This document shows positions 43,778 through 53,000 of a stretch of DNA of 64,000 bases, piece after piece. The notes beneath the pieces are model-generated. The model was not told where the DNA came from, did no database searches, and saw only the letters and a list, made by a program, of their open reading frames with translations. Made by a program: the position numbers and the translations under genes. The DNA is from Antarctobacter aquimaris (GTDB lineage: Bacteria > Pseudomonadota > Alphaproteobacteria > Rhodobacterales > Rhodobacteraceae). The DNA is taken from NCBI RefSeq assembly GCF_900184945.1, contig NZ_FXYF01000001.1:496001-560000 (forward strand). Reading direction: 5' to 3'. How positions within the stretch are numbered: position 1 is the stretch's first letter; each line of letters begins with the position of its first letter.

Positions 43778-45352
43778 ATGGCAAAAATTGCCTTCATCCT
43801 ATTGTGTCACAAGGACCCTGACGCCGTCATCAAGCAGGCGCAGAGCCTGACCGCCGTGGGCGATTACATCGCCATCCATTTCGACGCGCGCGCCCCGGCG
43901 GAGGGATTCGCCCGCATCCGCAGCGCGCTGAAGGACAACCCGAACGTCGCCTTCGCCAAGCGGATCAAATGCGGCTGGGGCGAATGGAGCCTGGTGCGCG
44001 CCACGCTGAACGCGGTCGAGGCGGCGGTGGACGCCTTTCCGCGCGCGACGCATTTCTACATGCTGTCGGGCGACTGCATGGCGATCAAGTCGGCGGAATA
44101 CACCCATGCCTTTCTCGACCGGCGCGACTGCGACTACATCGAGAGCTTTGACTACTTCCAGTCCGACTGGATCAAGACCGGCTGGAAGGCCGAGCGGCTG
44201 ATCTACCGCCACTGGTTCAACGAACGCACCCAGAAACGGCTGTTCTACGCCATGTTCGAGCTGCAAAAGCGGCTGGGCCTGACGCGCAAGATCCCCGAGG
44301 ACCTGGAGGTGATGATCGGCAGCCAGTGGTGGTGCCTGCGCCGCCGCACGGTGGAGGCGGTGCTGGATCTGATCAAGGCGCGGCCGGACGTGGTGCGGTT
44401 CTTCTCCACCACCTGGATCCCGGACGAGACATTCTTTCAGACCCTGGTCCGCCACCTGGTGCCGGAACGCCAGATCGAATGCCGCACGCTGACCTTCCTG
44501 CTGTTCACCGACTACGGGATGCCGGCGAATTTCTACAACGATCACTACGACCTGCTGCTGGCGCAGGACTACCTCTTTGCGCGCAAGATCAGCCCCGAGG
44601 CGGGCGACCTGCGCCGCCGGCTGGGGGTGCTCTATGCCGCCGAGGGGGCCAAGTTCCGCGTGTCGAACGAGGGGCGGTCGCTGTTCCGCTTCCTGACCGA
44701 GCGCGGCCGCACCGGGCGCCGCTTTGCGCCGCGCTTCTGGGAGACCGAAAGCTCGCTGGGGCGCGAGCGCGAGCTGATGATCGTGATCTGCAAGAAATGG
44801 CACGTGGCCAAGCGGCTGGTGGAGCGCATCCACCAGGTGACGGGCGTGCCCTGCATCGAGTACCTGTTCAACGAGGAGGCCTGCCCGCTGCCGGACCTGG
44901 GCGGCATCCAGGCCAGCATGGCCAAGCGGCACCGCCACCGGCGCGCGCTGATGCGGATGCTCTACGACTACCACGACAGCGACCGGCTGGTGATCTGCAT
45001 GGACCCGGGCAGCCTGGACCTGCTGGAGGATTTCGCCCGCGACCGCGCCCAGACCCGGATGCTGGAGATCGAGTGCCAGTTCTCCGACGACTACCTGGTC
45101 GGCCATGCGATCCGCTCGGGGCTGGCGGGAGAGCGCACCCCGGCCGAGACGATGGCCCGCCTGCTGCCGACGGTGCGCAACGACCTGATGCACGAAAGCG
45201 ACCGCATCCGCGACGCCAAGTTCGACCACCACGTCCGCCTGCGCGAGACCGACCCGCGCGCGGCGCAGGTGCAGGCGGTAACCAGCCTGCTGTCGGTGTC
45301 CGAGCCGGTGGCGGAAGAGGTCCTGTCGCACGACCACCTGTTCGCGGACTGA
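43778..45352 (+). CDS. Core-2/I-branching glycosyltransferase (GT14) with DUF5928 domain
   Basis: The 524-residue protein begins with a GT14-type domain at about 1-250: IAFILLCHKDPDAVIKQAQS, YIAIHFDARAP, HFYMLSGDCMAIKSAEY and the IGSQWWCLRRRTVEAVLDLI acceptor region. The C-terminal part from about residue 325 (SLGRERELMIVICKKWHVAK through to the end) is the DUF5928 domain found with this enzyme in Rhodobacteraceae. The enzyme probably adds branching sugars to a surface glycan. It lies opposite the sulfotransferase. Confidence 0.82.
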   Translation: MAKIAFILLCHKDPDAVIKQAQSLTAVGDYIAIHFDARAPAEGFARIRSALKDNPNVAFAKRIKCGWGEWSLVRATLNAVEAAVDAFPRATHFYMLSGDCMAIKSAEYTHAFLDRRDCDYIESFDYFQSDWIKTGWKAERLIYRHWFNERTQKRLFYAMFELQKRLGLTRKIPEDLEVMIGSQWWCLRRRTVEAVLDLIKARPDVVRFFSTTWIPDETFFQTLVRHLVPERQIECRTLTFLLFTDYGMPANFYNDHYDLLLAQDYLFARKISPEAGDLRRRLGVLYAAEGAKFRVSNEGRSLFRFLTERGRTGRRFAPRFWETESSLGRERELMIVICKKWHVAKRLVERIHQVTGVPCIEYLFNEEACPLPDLGGIQASMAKRHRHRRALMRMLYDYHDSDRLVICMDPGSLDLLEDFARDRAQTRMLEIECQFSDDYLVGHAIRSGLAGERTPAETMARLLPTVRNDLMHESDRIRDAKFDHHVRLRETDPRAAQVQAVTSLLSVSEPVAEEVLSHDHLFAD

Positions 45353-45493
45353 TCGGGGCGCTCAATACCTCAGAGCCCGGCAAGCCACGACTGCGGTGAT
45401 CCAAGAAACCGGTGGCGTTCGCCGGTGAAAAAGCTATGCCTGACCGCGGGCCGGCGCGGACCGGCCCGGGCATGTTTCGCAAGCGAGGACAGG

Positions 45494-45862
45494 ATGGCGT
45501 ACAGCTACGACCCCGACAACATCTTTGCCAAGATCCTGAAGGGCGAGATCCCCAAGAAGACGGTGCTGGAGACCGAGCACACGCTGGCCTTTCGCGACAT
45601 CTACCCGCAGGCGCCGGTGCACGTTCTGGTGATCCCGAAAGGGCCCTACGTGAACTTCGATCACTTCGCCCGCGAGGCGACAGACGCCGAGATCGTGGAT
45701 TTCACCCGGGCGATCGGCGAGATCTGCCGCAAGGAAGGGCTGGAGGCCGAGGGGTTCCGCCTGATCGCCAACGCCGGCGTCACCGGGGTGCAGGATGTGC
45801 CGCACCTGCACGTCCACATCCTGGCCGGCCTGCCGCTGGGCCGGATGCTGTCCAAGCCGTGA
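45494..45862 (+). CDS. HIT-family nucleotide hydrolase (HinT type)
   Basis: The 122-residue protein has the histidine triad motif HLHVHILAG near residue 102 and the usual start DNIFAKILKGEIPKKTV. HinT-type enzymes hydrolyse adenosine phosphoramidates. The length is normal. The ATG at 45494 follows an AGGACAGG sequence. It is followed by a large inverted repeat (45983-46037). Confidence 0.93.
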   Translation: MAYSYDPDNIFAKILKGEIPKKTVLETEHTLAFRDIYPQAPVHVLVIPKGPYVNFDHFAREATDAEIVDFTRAIGEICRKEGLEAEGFRLIANAGVTGVQDVPHLHVHILAGLPLGRMLSKP

Positions 45863-45982
45863 TCCGGCGGCGCGCCTGCGGCGCACAGGGTGTCTCGCCC
45901 GTCGGCCTGCGGCCGCCGGGCTCGGGGGCGGTGGCGGGGTGACGCCCCTGCCCCGGATGGGGTGACGCGGCCCGTGCAGGGC

Positions 45983-46037
45983 GGGGTATTTCGACAGAGA
46001 AGAAACACTTCGGGCTTCTTCTCTGGAAAAATACCCC
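45983..46037. repeat. Inverted pair of the dispersed repeat (copy B), likely two-way terminator
   Basis: GGGGTATTTCGACAGAGAAG (from 45983) is matched by the inverted arm CTTCTTCTCTGGAAAAATAC ending with CCC at 46037, around an ACTTCGGG centre. The convergent HIT and ABC genes end on either side. The hairpin of over 20 bp with U-rich arms suits a bidirectional terminator and is made from two copies of the dispersed element. Confidence 0.7.
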
Positions 46038-46078
46038 AATGCATCCTTCGTGACAGGCGCCCGGGTCGTGGCCTGGCG

Positions 46079-47017
46079 TCAGGCCGCCGGGCTGCGGGTC
46101 AGGGCGAGGAAGACATCCTCGAGGTCCGGCTCCTCGGTGCGCAGCTCGCGGATGCGGATGCCGCTGGCGCGGACCGCGTCGAGCACCTGTTCGGCGCTGG
46201 TCTGCGTCGCGCGGTAGGTCAGGGAGAGGCTGCCATCGCTCCGCATCGTGGCCTCGATCCCGGGGGCCTCTGGCAGGTGGTCCGGGGCGGTGTCGGGGAG
46301 GATGACCATGGTGCGGGCGTCGAGCCGCCCGAGCAGGTTGGCGGTGCTGTCCTGGGTGACGACCTGGCCGTGGTTGATGATGGCGATCTCGTCGCACATC
46401 TCCTCGGCCTCTTCGAGGTAGTGGGTGGTCAGGATGATGGTCATGCCGCGCTCGCGGTTCAGCTTGCGGACGTTTTCCCACAGCATCTGGCGCAGTTCGA
46501 TGTCGACCCCGGCGGTGGGTTCGTCCAGCACCAGCACCTGCGGGTGATGCACCAGCGCCTTGGCCAGCAGCAGCCTGCGCCGCATCCCGCCCGACAGGGT
46601 GCGGGCGTAGGCTTCGGCCTTGTCCGTCAGGCCGACCATCTTCAGGATATCGTCGGTCCGGCGCTGCGCCTTGGGCACACCGTAGAGCCCGGCCTGCACC
46701 TCCAGCGCGGCGCGCGGGGTGAAGAAGGGGTCGAGGTTCAGCTCCTGCGGCATCACGCCGATCGCGGCGCGGCTTTGGCGCGGGTTGCGGTCCTGGTCCC
46801 AGCCCCAGATCCCGACCTTGCCGGAGGTCTTGATCACCAGCCCGGCGAGGATGTTGATCAGCGTCGACTTGCCCGCGCCGTTCGGCCCCAGCAGGCCGAA
46901 GACCGACCCGGCGGGCACCGTCAGGTCGACGCCTTTCAGCGCCTGCTTGCCGCCGGCATAGGTCTTGGTCAGCTTCTCGATGCGGATGGCTGCGTCGCTC
47001 TGTGTCGGTCCGGGCAT
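46079..47017 (-). CDS. ABC transporter ATPase, ABC-2 / DrrA type, no permease beside it
   Basis: The 312-residue protein has Walker A ([14 protein letters not shown]), signature [19 protein letters not shown], Walker B ([12 protein letters not shown]) and a switch histidine ([11 protein letters not shown]). A C-terminal DrrA-like extension follows. Such ATPases drive ABC-2 exporters for lipids, drugs or polysaccharide. No ABC-2 permease gene lies on either side, so the partner must be elsewhere. The ATG at 47017 follows GGGGAG; it is divergent from the CHCC zinc-finger gene. Confidence 0.88.
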   Translation of the reverse strand: MPGPTQSDAAIRIEKLTKTYAGGKQALKGVDLTVPAGSVFGLLGPNGAGKSTLINILAGLVIKTSGKVGIWGWDQDRNPRQSRAAIGVMPQELNLDPFFTPRAALEVQAGLYGVPKAQRRTDDILKMVGLTDKAEAYARTLSGGMRRRLLLAKALVHHPQVLVLDEPTAGVDIELRQMLWENVRKLNRERGMTIILTTHYLEEAEEMCDEIAIINHGQVVTQDSTANLLGRLDARTMVILPDTAPDHLPEAPGIEATMRSDGSLSLTYRATQTSAEQVLDAVRASGIRIRELRTEEPDLEDVFLALTRSPAA

Positions 47018-47081
47018 CTTGCTCCCCCTCGCGGCATTGGTCATAAGGCAGATAGGCCAGAGCATCGCGAAAGGGAACCAG

Positions 47082-47261
47082 ATGACCACCGAGGCGCCCG
47101 AGACCAAGATTGTCGACAGCTACCGCGTGTCCTGCGACGGCGGCGAAGGGGCTCTGGGGCATCCGCGCGTCTGGCTGTCGCTGCCGCATGACGCGGGCTG
47201 GGTCGAATGCCCCTATTGCGACGCGAAATACGTCCACAAGGATTTCGCCGGCAAGGTCTGA
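47082..47261 (+). CDS. CHCC zinc-finger protein (NDUFS6-like)
   Basis: The 59-residue protein has the CHCC zinc site: [16 protein letters not shown] and [11 protein letters not shown]. Its bacterial relatives resemble the accessory subunit NDUFS6 of respiratory complex I. AAGGGA lies nine bases before the ATG. The gene is divergent from the ABC ATPase and precedes pirin by 103 bases. Confidence 0.88.
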   Translation: MTTEAPETKIVDSYRVSCDGGEGALGHPRVWLSLPHDAGWVECPYCDAKYVHKDFAGKV

Positions 47262-47364
47262 CCCCGCGCGGCTGTGACGGCGCTCACAGGGTCTGTGCGG
47301 GCCTGCGGCTTGGGTTGTGTGCGTGGGTGCTCTATCTCTTGGCAAACATGAGCTGGAGCTTGAC

Positions 47365-48276
47365 ATGACCTTTCGACCTGTCCGATCCCAATCCCGCGCG
47401 CAGCCCACCATGGAGGGCGCGGGGGTCCACCTGCACCGCGTCTTTGGCTTTGGCGATCCGGGCGAGACCGATCCGTTTCTGATGATGGACGATTTTCGCA
47501 ACGACGACCCGGCCAAGTACCAGAAGGGCTTTCCCTGGCACCCGCACCGCGGGATCGAGACCATCACCTACGTGCTGGAGGGCGAGGTCACGCACGGCGA
47601 TTCGCTGGGCAACGAGGGGGTGCTGGGCGCGGGGTCGGTGCAGTGGATGACCGCCGGGTCGGGGATCCTGCACCAGGAGATGCCGCGCGGCAACGCACAG
47701 GGGCAGATGCACGGCTTTCAGCTGTGGGCCAACCTGCCGTCCTCGCTGAAGATGACCGCGCCGCGCTACCAGGATGTGCAGGGCAAGGATATCCCGGTGA
47801 TCACCGACGATGACGGCACGCGGGTCAAGATCATCACCGGCGCGTTCTGGGGCAAGCGCGGGCCGGTGGACGGCATCGCCGCCGATCCGCTGTACCTGGA
47901 CGTGTCGGTGCCGCCGGGGGTGACGAAATCGCTGCCGGTGGACACCCGGTCCAATGCCTTTGCCTATGTCTTTGCCGGGTCGGGGCGGTTTGCCGAGGCC
48001 TCGGACCCCATCGGCGTACGCGTCGAGAAGGAGTTCGGCGGCAAGGAAGTGAACATCCGCGACATGTCGGGCAACCGGACGCTGGTGAAGTTCGGCAACG
48101 GCGACGAGGTCAAGGTGACGGCCGGTCCGGAGGGCGTGCGTTTCCTGCTGGTCGCCGGGCGGCCGATCCAGGAGCCGGTCGCCTGGCACGGGCCGATCGT
48201 GATGAACACGCAGGCCGAGCTGATGCAGGCGATGAAGGACCTGCGCAACGGGACCTTCATCAAGCCCGCGCACTGA
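47365..48276 (+). CDS. Pirin family protein
   Basis: The 303-residue double-cupin protein has the pirin metal site in WHPHRGIETITYVLEGEVTH and GILHQEMPRG (three His, one Glu). Bacterial pirins bind iron and some oxidise quercetin or act as redox sensors; the role here is not known. The start MTFRPVRSQSRA at 47365 gives normal length. The second cupin domain (from about residue 185) lacks the metal ligands, as usual. Confidence 0.9.
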   Translation: MTFRPVRSQSRAQPTMEGAGVHLHRVFGFGDPGETDPFLMMDDFRNDDPAKYQKGFPWHPHRGIETITYVLEGEVTHGDSLGNEGVLGAGSVQWMTAGSGILHQEMPRGNAQGQMHGFQLWANLPSSLKMTAPRYQDVQGKDIPVITDDDGTRVKIITGAFWGKRGPVDGIAADPLYLDVSVPPGVTKSLPVDTRSNAFAYVFAGSGRFAEASDPIGVRVEKEFGGKEVNIRDMSGNRTLVKFGNGDEVKVTAGPEGVRFLLVAGRPIQEPVAWHGPIVMNTQAELMQAMKDLRNGTFIKPAH

Positions 48277-48415
48277 AGCCCCGTCTGGGTGGGTCCGAGG
48301 CCCCGGGTCAAGGCCCGGGGCAGCGCGGTCGACTGCCGCAAGGGCATCCGCCAAGGCGACGGGCTTGTGATCACGGGCCGCTTGCATTGCGGTCACGACG
48401 GTATAGTTTTTGAAT

Positions 48416-49111
48416 ATGTCGTCGACAGCGGAACCCCTGATGCGGCCGGTCGAAGGCGCGGACCGGGACTATAGCCGGGCCGAGCTGGCGACCGACATGA
48501 TCGTCCATATCGCCGCGCTGGTGCTTGCGCTGGCGGCGGTGCCGGTGCTGATCACGCTGACGGCGGTGTGGCGGGGCGATGCGGCGGGCATCGTCGGCGT
48601 GTCGGTCTACGGCGGGACGCTGATCCTGATGCTGACCGCCTCGCTGGTCTACAACCACGTGCCGCACCCGCGATTTACCGCGCTGTTCCGGCGGATCGAC
48701 ATGTCCGCCATCCATCTCAAGATCGCCGGCACCTACACGCCGTTCGCGCTGCTGTCCGGGGCGGGCGGCGGCCTTCTGGCGGCTGTCTGGAGCGCGGCGG
48801 CGGCCGCGGCGGCGCTGACGCTGTTCAAAAGCCGGCTGCCGGCGGGGCTGGCGGTGGCGATGTGCCTGGTAACCGGCTGGGCAGTTGTGATCGGCGGCTG
48901 GGACCTGCTGGCAACGCTGCCGCTGTCGGTCTGCGTGCTGATGCTGGTGGGCGGGGTGCTGTATTCCGCCGGGACACCGTTCCTGATGGCCTCGCGGCTG
49001 CGGTTCCACAACGCGATCTGGCACGGCATGGTGGTGGCGGCCTCGATCGTGTTCTTCGTGGCGGTGTTCCTTGTCGCGGCGGTGCCGACCGAGGTGTTTG
49101 CCGCGCGATGA
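48416..49111 (+). CDS. Haemolysin III / YqfA family membrane protein
   Basis: The 231-residue protein has seven membrane helices and the family signature SLVYNHVPHPRFTALFRRID near residue 75. The LKIAGTYTPFALL segment follows and the conserved histidines come late (RFHNAIWHGMVV). Family members are metal-dependent hydrolase-fold membrane proteins (PAQR relatives); haemolytic activity is a historical name. It is a single gene. Confidence 0.88.
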   Translation: MSSTAEPLMRPVEGADRDYSRAELATDMIVHIAALVLALAAVPVLITLTAVWRGDAAGIVGVSVYGGTLILMLTASLVYNHVPHPRFTALFRRIDMSAIHLKIAGTYTPFALLSGAGGGLLAAVWSAAAAAAALTLFKSRLPAGLAVAMCLVTGWAVVIGGWDLLATLPLSVCVLMLVGGVLYSAGTPFLMASRLRFHNAIWHGMVVAASIVFFVAVFLVAAVPTEVFAAR

Positions 49112-49252
49112 CCGGGTCGGCCAGGGTTCAGACGGCGCCTCCGTTCCGGTGACAGCGCGCTCCGAGGCCCAGCGGGGCACCGCGACCCGGACAGGATGGC
49201 GGCCGGGTGGTCCTGGGGTTTGCGGCGGATGATCGACGGCATCGGGTAACGC

Positions 49253-50017
49253 ATGAAGAGAGACGCGCAAGAGCATGCGGGAGCAACCCGCCGCGGGCTT
49301 CTGAAGCTGGGTGTTCTGCTGGCATTGGTTTCGGGCAGCGCCGGGGTGTCCGCGTTGTTGCGGCGACGCAATGCGACCGCGCTGGACAGCTTTGAACCGG
49401 TGCCCGACGCGCCCGGATTTCTTCGCAGCGCTTCGGCGCAGGTGACGCGGGGCAATCCGGTCTTGCTGGGCCTTGAAACGGAACCCGGGCCAGGGCCGCT
49501 GTCGACCGGCCTTTGCGACGCGTTGTTCCGGGCCGACCGCCGACCGGACCAGACCGCGATCGCCTATTTCACGGATGCCCGCTGTGCGATCTGCCGGGTC
49601 ATGAGCCCGCTGATGACCGAACTGGACGCAAGGCCCGACATCGCCATGCGATGGCACGAGTTGCCGCTGTTGGGTCCGATGTCCGAACAGGCGGCACGCG
49701 CCGCGCTCGCCGCTGGGCAGCAAGACGCTTATGCCTTCTTTCAGAAAAGACTGGCGGAAACGCCGGTTCTGGCCACGCCGGAATTCCTGCGGGACCTGTC
49801 GCGGCAGGCCGGGATCGACGCAGAACGCCTGTTGCAGGACATGCATGGCCCGGCCGTCGACCGCCAGCTGCGCGACACCGCTTCGCTGGCGCGGCGCTTT
49901 GGATTTCTGGGCACCCCGGCGCTTGTCGTCGGCAGCGTCGCCGTGCTTGGCCGTGTGGACCGGGCGGGCATGGATCGGCTGATCCAGCTTGCGCGATCCC
50001 GGCCCGCTGCGTGCTGA
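49253..50017 (+). CDS. DsbA-like thioredoxin-fold protein with Tat-type signal
   Basis: The 254-residue protein starts with a twin-arginine-like signal (TRRGLLKLGVLLALVSG). A thioredoxin fold follows, with the active pair CAIC (Cys111, Cys114) in YFTDARCAICRVM and the cis-proline loop FLGTPALVVG near 225. This is the DsbA/DsbG-like arrangement for disulfide exchange in the periplasm. It lies 67 bases upstream of polA on the same strand and ends in PAAC. Confidence 0.82.
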   Translation: MKRDAQEHAGATRRGLLKLGVLLALVSGSAGVSALLRRRNATALDSFEPVPDAPGFLRSASAQVTRGNPVLLGLETEPGPGPLSTGLCDALFRADRRPDQTAIAYFTDARCAICRVMSPLMTELDARPDIAMRWHELPLLGPMSEQAARAALAAGQQDAYAFFQKRLAETPVLATPEFLRDLSRQAGIDAERLLQDMHGPAVDRQLRDTASLARRFGFLGTPALVVGSVAVLGRVDRAGMDRLIQLARSRPAAC

Positions 50018-50084
50018 TGCGAAGGCTGGCCTTCGCGGGAGTCCTGCGGCATTGTCCGCTCACCGCAGCACGAGGAAAGACGAC

Positions 50085-52886
50085 ATGACCTTTGGCAAGG
50101 GATGCCATCTGCACCTGATCGACGGATCGGCCTACATCTTTCGCGCCTTTCACGCGCTGCCGCCGCTGACGCGCAAGTCCGACGGGCTGCCCATCGGCGC
50201 GGTCAGCGGGTTCTGCAACATGCTGCAGCGCTATATCGACGGCAACAACGGGTCGAACGCACCGACCCACGTGGCGGTGATCTTCGACAAGGGCAGCCAC
50301 ACCTTTCGCAACGACCTTTACGACGCCTACAAGGCCAACCGCGAGGCCATGCCCGAGGACCTGCGCCCGCAGATCCCGCTGACCCGGCGCGCCACCGAGG
50401 CCTTCAACATCGCCTGCAAGGAGATCGAGGGGTTCGAGGCGGACGACATCATCGCCACGCTGGCCTGCCAGGCGCGCGAGGCCGGCGGGCGGGTGACGAT
50501 CCTGTCCAGCGACAAGGACCTGATGCAGCTGGTCGGCGACGGGGTCGAGATGCTGGACCCGATGAAGAACAAGCGCATCGACCGCGACGGTGTCCTGGAG
50601 AAATTCGGCGTCCCGCCCGAACGGGTGGTCGATGTGCAGGCGCTGGCCGGCGACTCGGTCGACAACGTGCCGGGCGCGCCGGGCATCGGGCTGAAGACCG
50701 CCGCGCTGCTGATCAACGAGTTCGGCAGCCTCGAAGAGCTGCTGAACCGCGCCGAAGAGATCAAGCAGCCCAAACGCCGCGAGGTGCTGATCGAGAAACG
50801 CGACCAGATCGAGCTGTCCAAGAAGCTGGTGCAGCTGGATTGCGACATGGAGCTGCCCTTCTCGCTGGACGACCTTGAGGTGCGCGAACCCGATCCCGAG
50901 ACCCTGCTGGGCTTTCTCAAGGAGATGGAGTTCCGCACCCTGACCAAGCGGATCGCCGACGGCCTGGGCGTCGAGGCACCGGCGATCCCCGACACCACGC
51001 CCGAGGGCGCGAACCCCAAGGAAGAGGACCCGGACTGGCCCGCCATCGACCCCGAGCGCTACGAGACGGTCGCCGACATGGCCGCGCTAGAACGCTGGAT
51101 CGCGCGGGCGAACGAGCGCGGCACCGTCGCATTCGACACCGAGACGACGGGTCTGAACGAGATGACCTGCGATCTTGTCGGCATCTCGCTCTGCGTCGAT
51201 CCGGGGCGGGCCTGCTACATCCCGCTGACCCACCGCAAGGAGGCCGGCGAGGGGCTGTTCGGCTCGGACGAGCTGGCCGAGGGGCAGATCCCGCTGCAAC
51301 AGGCGCTGGACGCGCTGAAGCCGCTGCTGGAGGATCCGGCGGTGATGAAGATCGGCCAGAACATGAAGTACGATGCCAAGGTCATGGCGCGCTACGGCAT
51401 CCACATCGCGCCGATCGACGACACCATGCTGATGTCCTACGCGATGAACGCCGGCCTGCACGGGCACGGCATGGACGCGCTGTCCGAGCGCTATCTCAGC
51501 CACACGCCGATCCCGATCAAGGAGCTGCTGGGCAGCGGCAAGGGCCAGATCACATTCGACCGGGTGCCCATCGACAAGGCGACGCGCTACGCCGCCGAGG
51601 ATGCCGACGTCACCCTGCGGCTGGCCCGCGTGCTGAAACCGCAACTGCACCGCACCCGCGTCACCCGCGTCTACGAGGGGCTGGAACGGCCCATGGTGCC
51701 GGTGCTGGCCGAAATGGAAATGACCGGCATCCGCGTCGACCGCGAGGTACTGTCGCGGATGTCCAACGTCTTTGCCCAGAAGATGGCGCAGCTGGAGGAG
51801 GAAATCCACGAGCTGGCGGGCGAGAAATTCAACGTAGGCTCCCCAAAGCAGCTGGGCGAGATCCTGTTCGACAAGATGGGGATCGACGGCGGCAAGAAGG
51901 GCAAGACCGGCGCCTATGCCACCGGGGCCGACATCCTGGAGGACCTGGCGACCGAGCATGAACTGCCGCGCCGCGTGCTGGACTGGCGGCAGATCTCCAA
52001 GCTGAAATCGACCTACACGGATGCGCTCCAGGAGCACATCAACCCCGACACGGGGCGGGTGCACACCTCGTACTCCATCGCCGGGGCGAACACCGGGCGG
52101 CTGGCCTCGAACGATCCCAACCTGCAGAACATCCCGGTCCGGACCGAGGAGGGGCGGCGCATCCGCACCGCCTTTGTCGCGCCCGAGGGGCATGTGCTGG
52201 TCTCGCTCGACTACAGCCAGATCGAATTGCGCATCCTCGCCCACATCGCCGATATCCCGGCGCTGAAGCAGGCCTTTCGCGATGGCCACGACATCCACGC
52301 CATGACCGCGTCCGAGATGTTCAACGTGCCGCTGGACCAGATGACGCCGGACATCCGGCGGCAGGCCAAGGCGATCAACTTTGGCGTGATCTACGGCATC
52401 TCGGGCTTTGGCCTGGCGCGCAACCTGCGGATTCCGCGGGCCGAGGCGCAGGGTTTCATCGACCGCTATTTTGAGCGTTTCCCCGGAATCCGGGGCTACA
52501 TGGATGCGACGGTGGAGTTCGCCAAGGAACACAAGCGGGTCGAGACGCTGTTCGGCCGGCAGATCCAGACGCCCGAGATCGCCGCCAGCGGGCCGCGCGC
52601 GGGCTTTGCGAAACGCGCGGCGATCAACGCTCCGATCCAGGGCACGGCGGCCGACATCATCCGCCGCGCCATGATCCGCATGCCCGAAGCGATCCAGGGC
52701 CTGCCCGCCAAGATGCTGTTGCAGGTGCACGACGAACTGCTGTTCGAGGTCGAGGAGGGCGCCGCCAAGGACCTGATCGGCGTGGCGCGGCAGGTCATGG
52801 AGAGCGCCTGCGCGCCGGTGCTGCAACTGGACGTGCCGCTGGTGGTGGATGCCGGGCAGGGGGCGAACTGGGCCGAGGCGCACTGA
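50085..52886 (+). CDS. polA: DNA polymerase I
   Basis: The 933-residue enzyme has all three domains. The 5'-3' exonuclease is at about 1-290 (LHLIDGSAYIFRAFHALPP, NVPGAPGIGLKTAALLI). The 3'-5' exonuclease begins near 345 with an intact DxE motif (VAFDTETTGLNE). The polymerase has motif A (SLDYSQIELRIL, about 708), motif B (RRQAKAINFGVIYGISG) and motif C (LQVHDELLFEVEE, about 881). Proofreading residues are kept. It fills gaps in repair and removes RNA primers. The ATG at 50085 follows GAGGAAAG. Confidence 0.97.
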   Translation: MTFGKGCHLHLIDGSAYIFRAFHALPPLTRKSDGLPIGAVSGFCNMLQRYIDGNNGSNAPTHVAVIFDKGSHTFRNDLYDAYKANREAMPEDLRPQIPLTRRATEAFNIACKEIEGFEADDIIATLACQAREAGGRVTILSSDKDLMQLVGDGVEMLDPMKNKRIDRDGVLEKFGVPPERVVDVQALAGDSVDNVPGAPGIGLKTAALLINEFGSLEELLNRAEEIKQPKRREVLIEKRDQIELSKKLVQLDCDMELPFSLDDLEVREPDPETLLGFLKEMEFRTLTKRIADGLGVEAPAIPDTTPEGANPKEEDPDWPAIDPERYETVADMAALERWIARANERGTVAFDTETTGLNEMTCDLVGISLCVDPGRACYIPLTHRKEAGEGLFGSDELAEGQIPLQQALDALKPLLEDPAVMKIGQNMKYDAKVMARYGIHIAPIDDTMLMSYAMNAGLHGHGMDALSERYLSHTPIPIKELLGSGKGQITFDRVPIDKATRYAAEDADVTLRLARVLKPQLHRTRVTRVYEGLERPMVPVLAEMEMTGIRVDREVLSRMSNVFAQKMAQLEEEIHELAGEKFNVGSPKQLGEILFDKMGIDGGKKGKTGAYATGADILEDLATEHELPRRVLDWRQISKLKSTYTDALQEHINPDTGRVHTSYSIAGANTGRLASNDPNLQNIPVRTEEGRRIRTAFVAPEGHVLVSLDYSQIELRILAHIADIPALKQAFRDGHDIHAMTASEMFNVPLDQMTPDIRRQAKAINFGVIYGISGFGLARNLRIPRAEAQGFIDRYFERFPGIRGYMDATVEFAKEHKRVETLFGRQIQTPEIAASGPRAGFAKRAAINAPIQGTAADIIRRAMIRMPEAIQGLPAKMLLQVHDELLFEVEEGAAKDLIGVARQVMESACAPVLQLDVPLVVDAGQGANWAEAH

Positions 52887-52918
52887 GGCCGGGCCGTCCG
52901 GGGAGGCGGCGTCATGCC

Positions 52919-52980
52919 GGGGGCGCTGCCCCCGTCTCCCTTCGGTCGACTCCCCCGGGATATTTTCAGCCAGAAGAAAC
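52919..52980 (+). repeat. Dispersed repeat copy C (long form)
   Basis: GGGGGCGCTGCCCCC begins a 62-base element that continues CGTCTCCCTTCGGTCGACTC and CCCCGGGATATTTTCAGCCA, then GAAGAA. Read on the other strand, the same element lies at 54681-54742. The GGGGGC-GCT-GCCCCC part can form a hairpin downstream of polA. Confidence 0.72.
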
Positions 52981-53000
52981 CGGGGGTGCGGGGCGCGACG

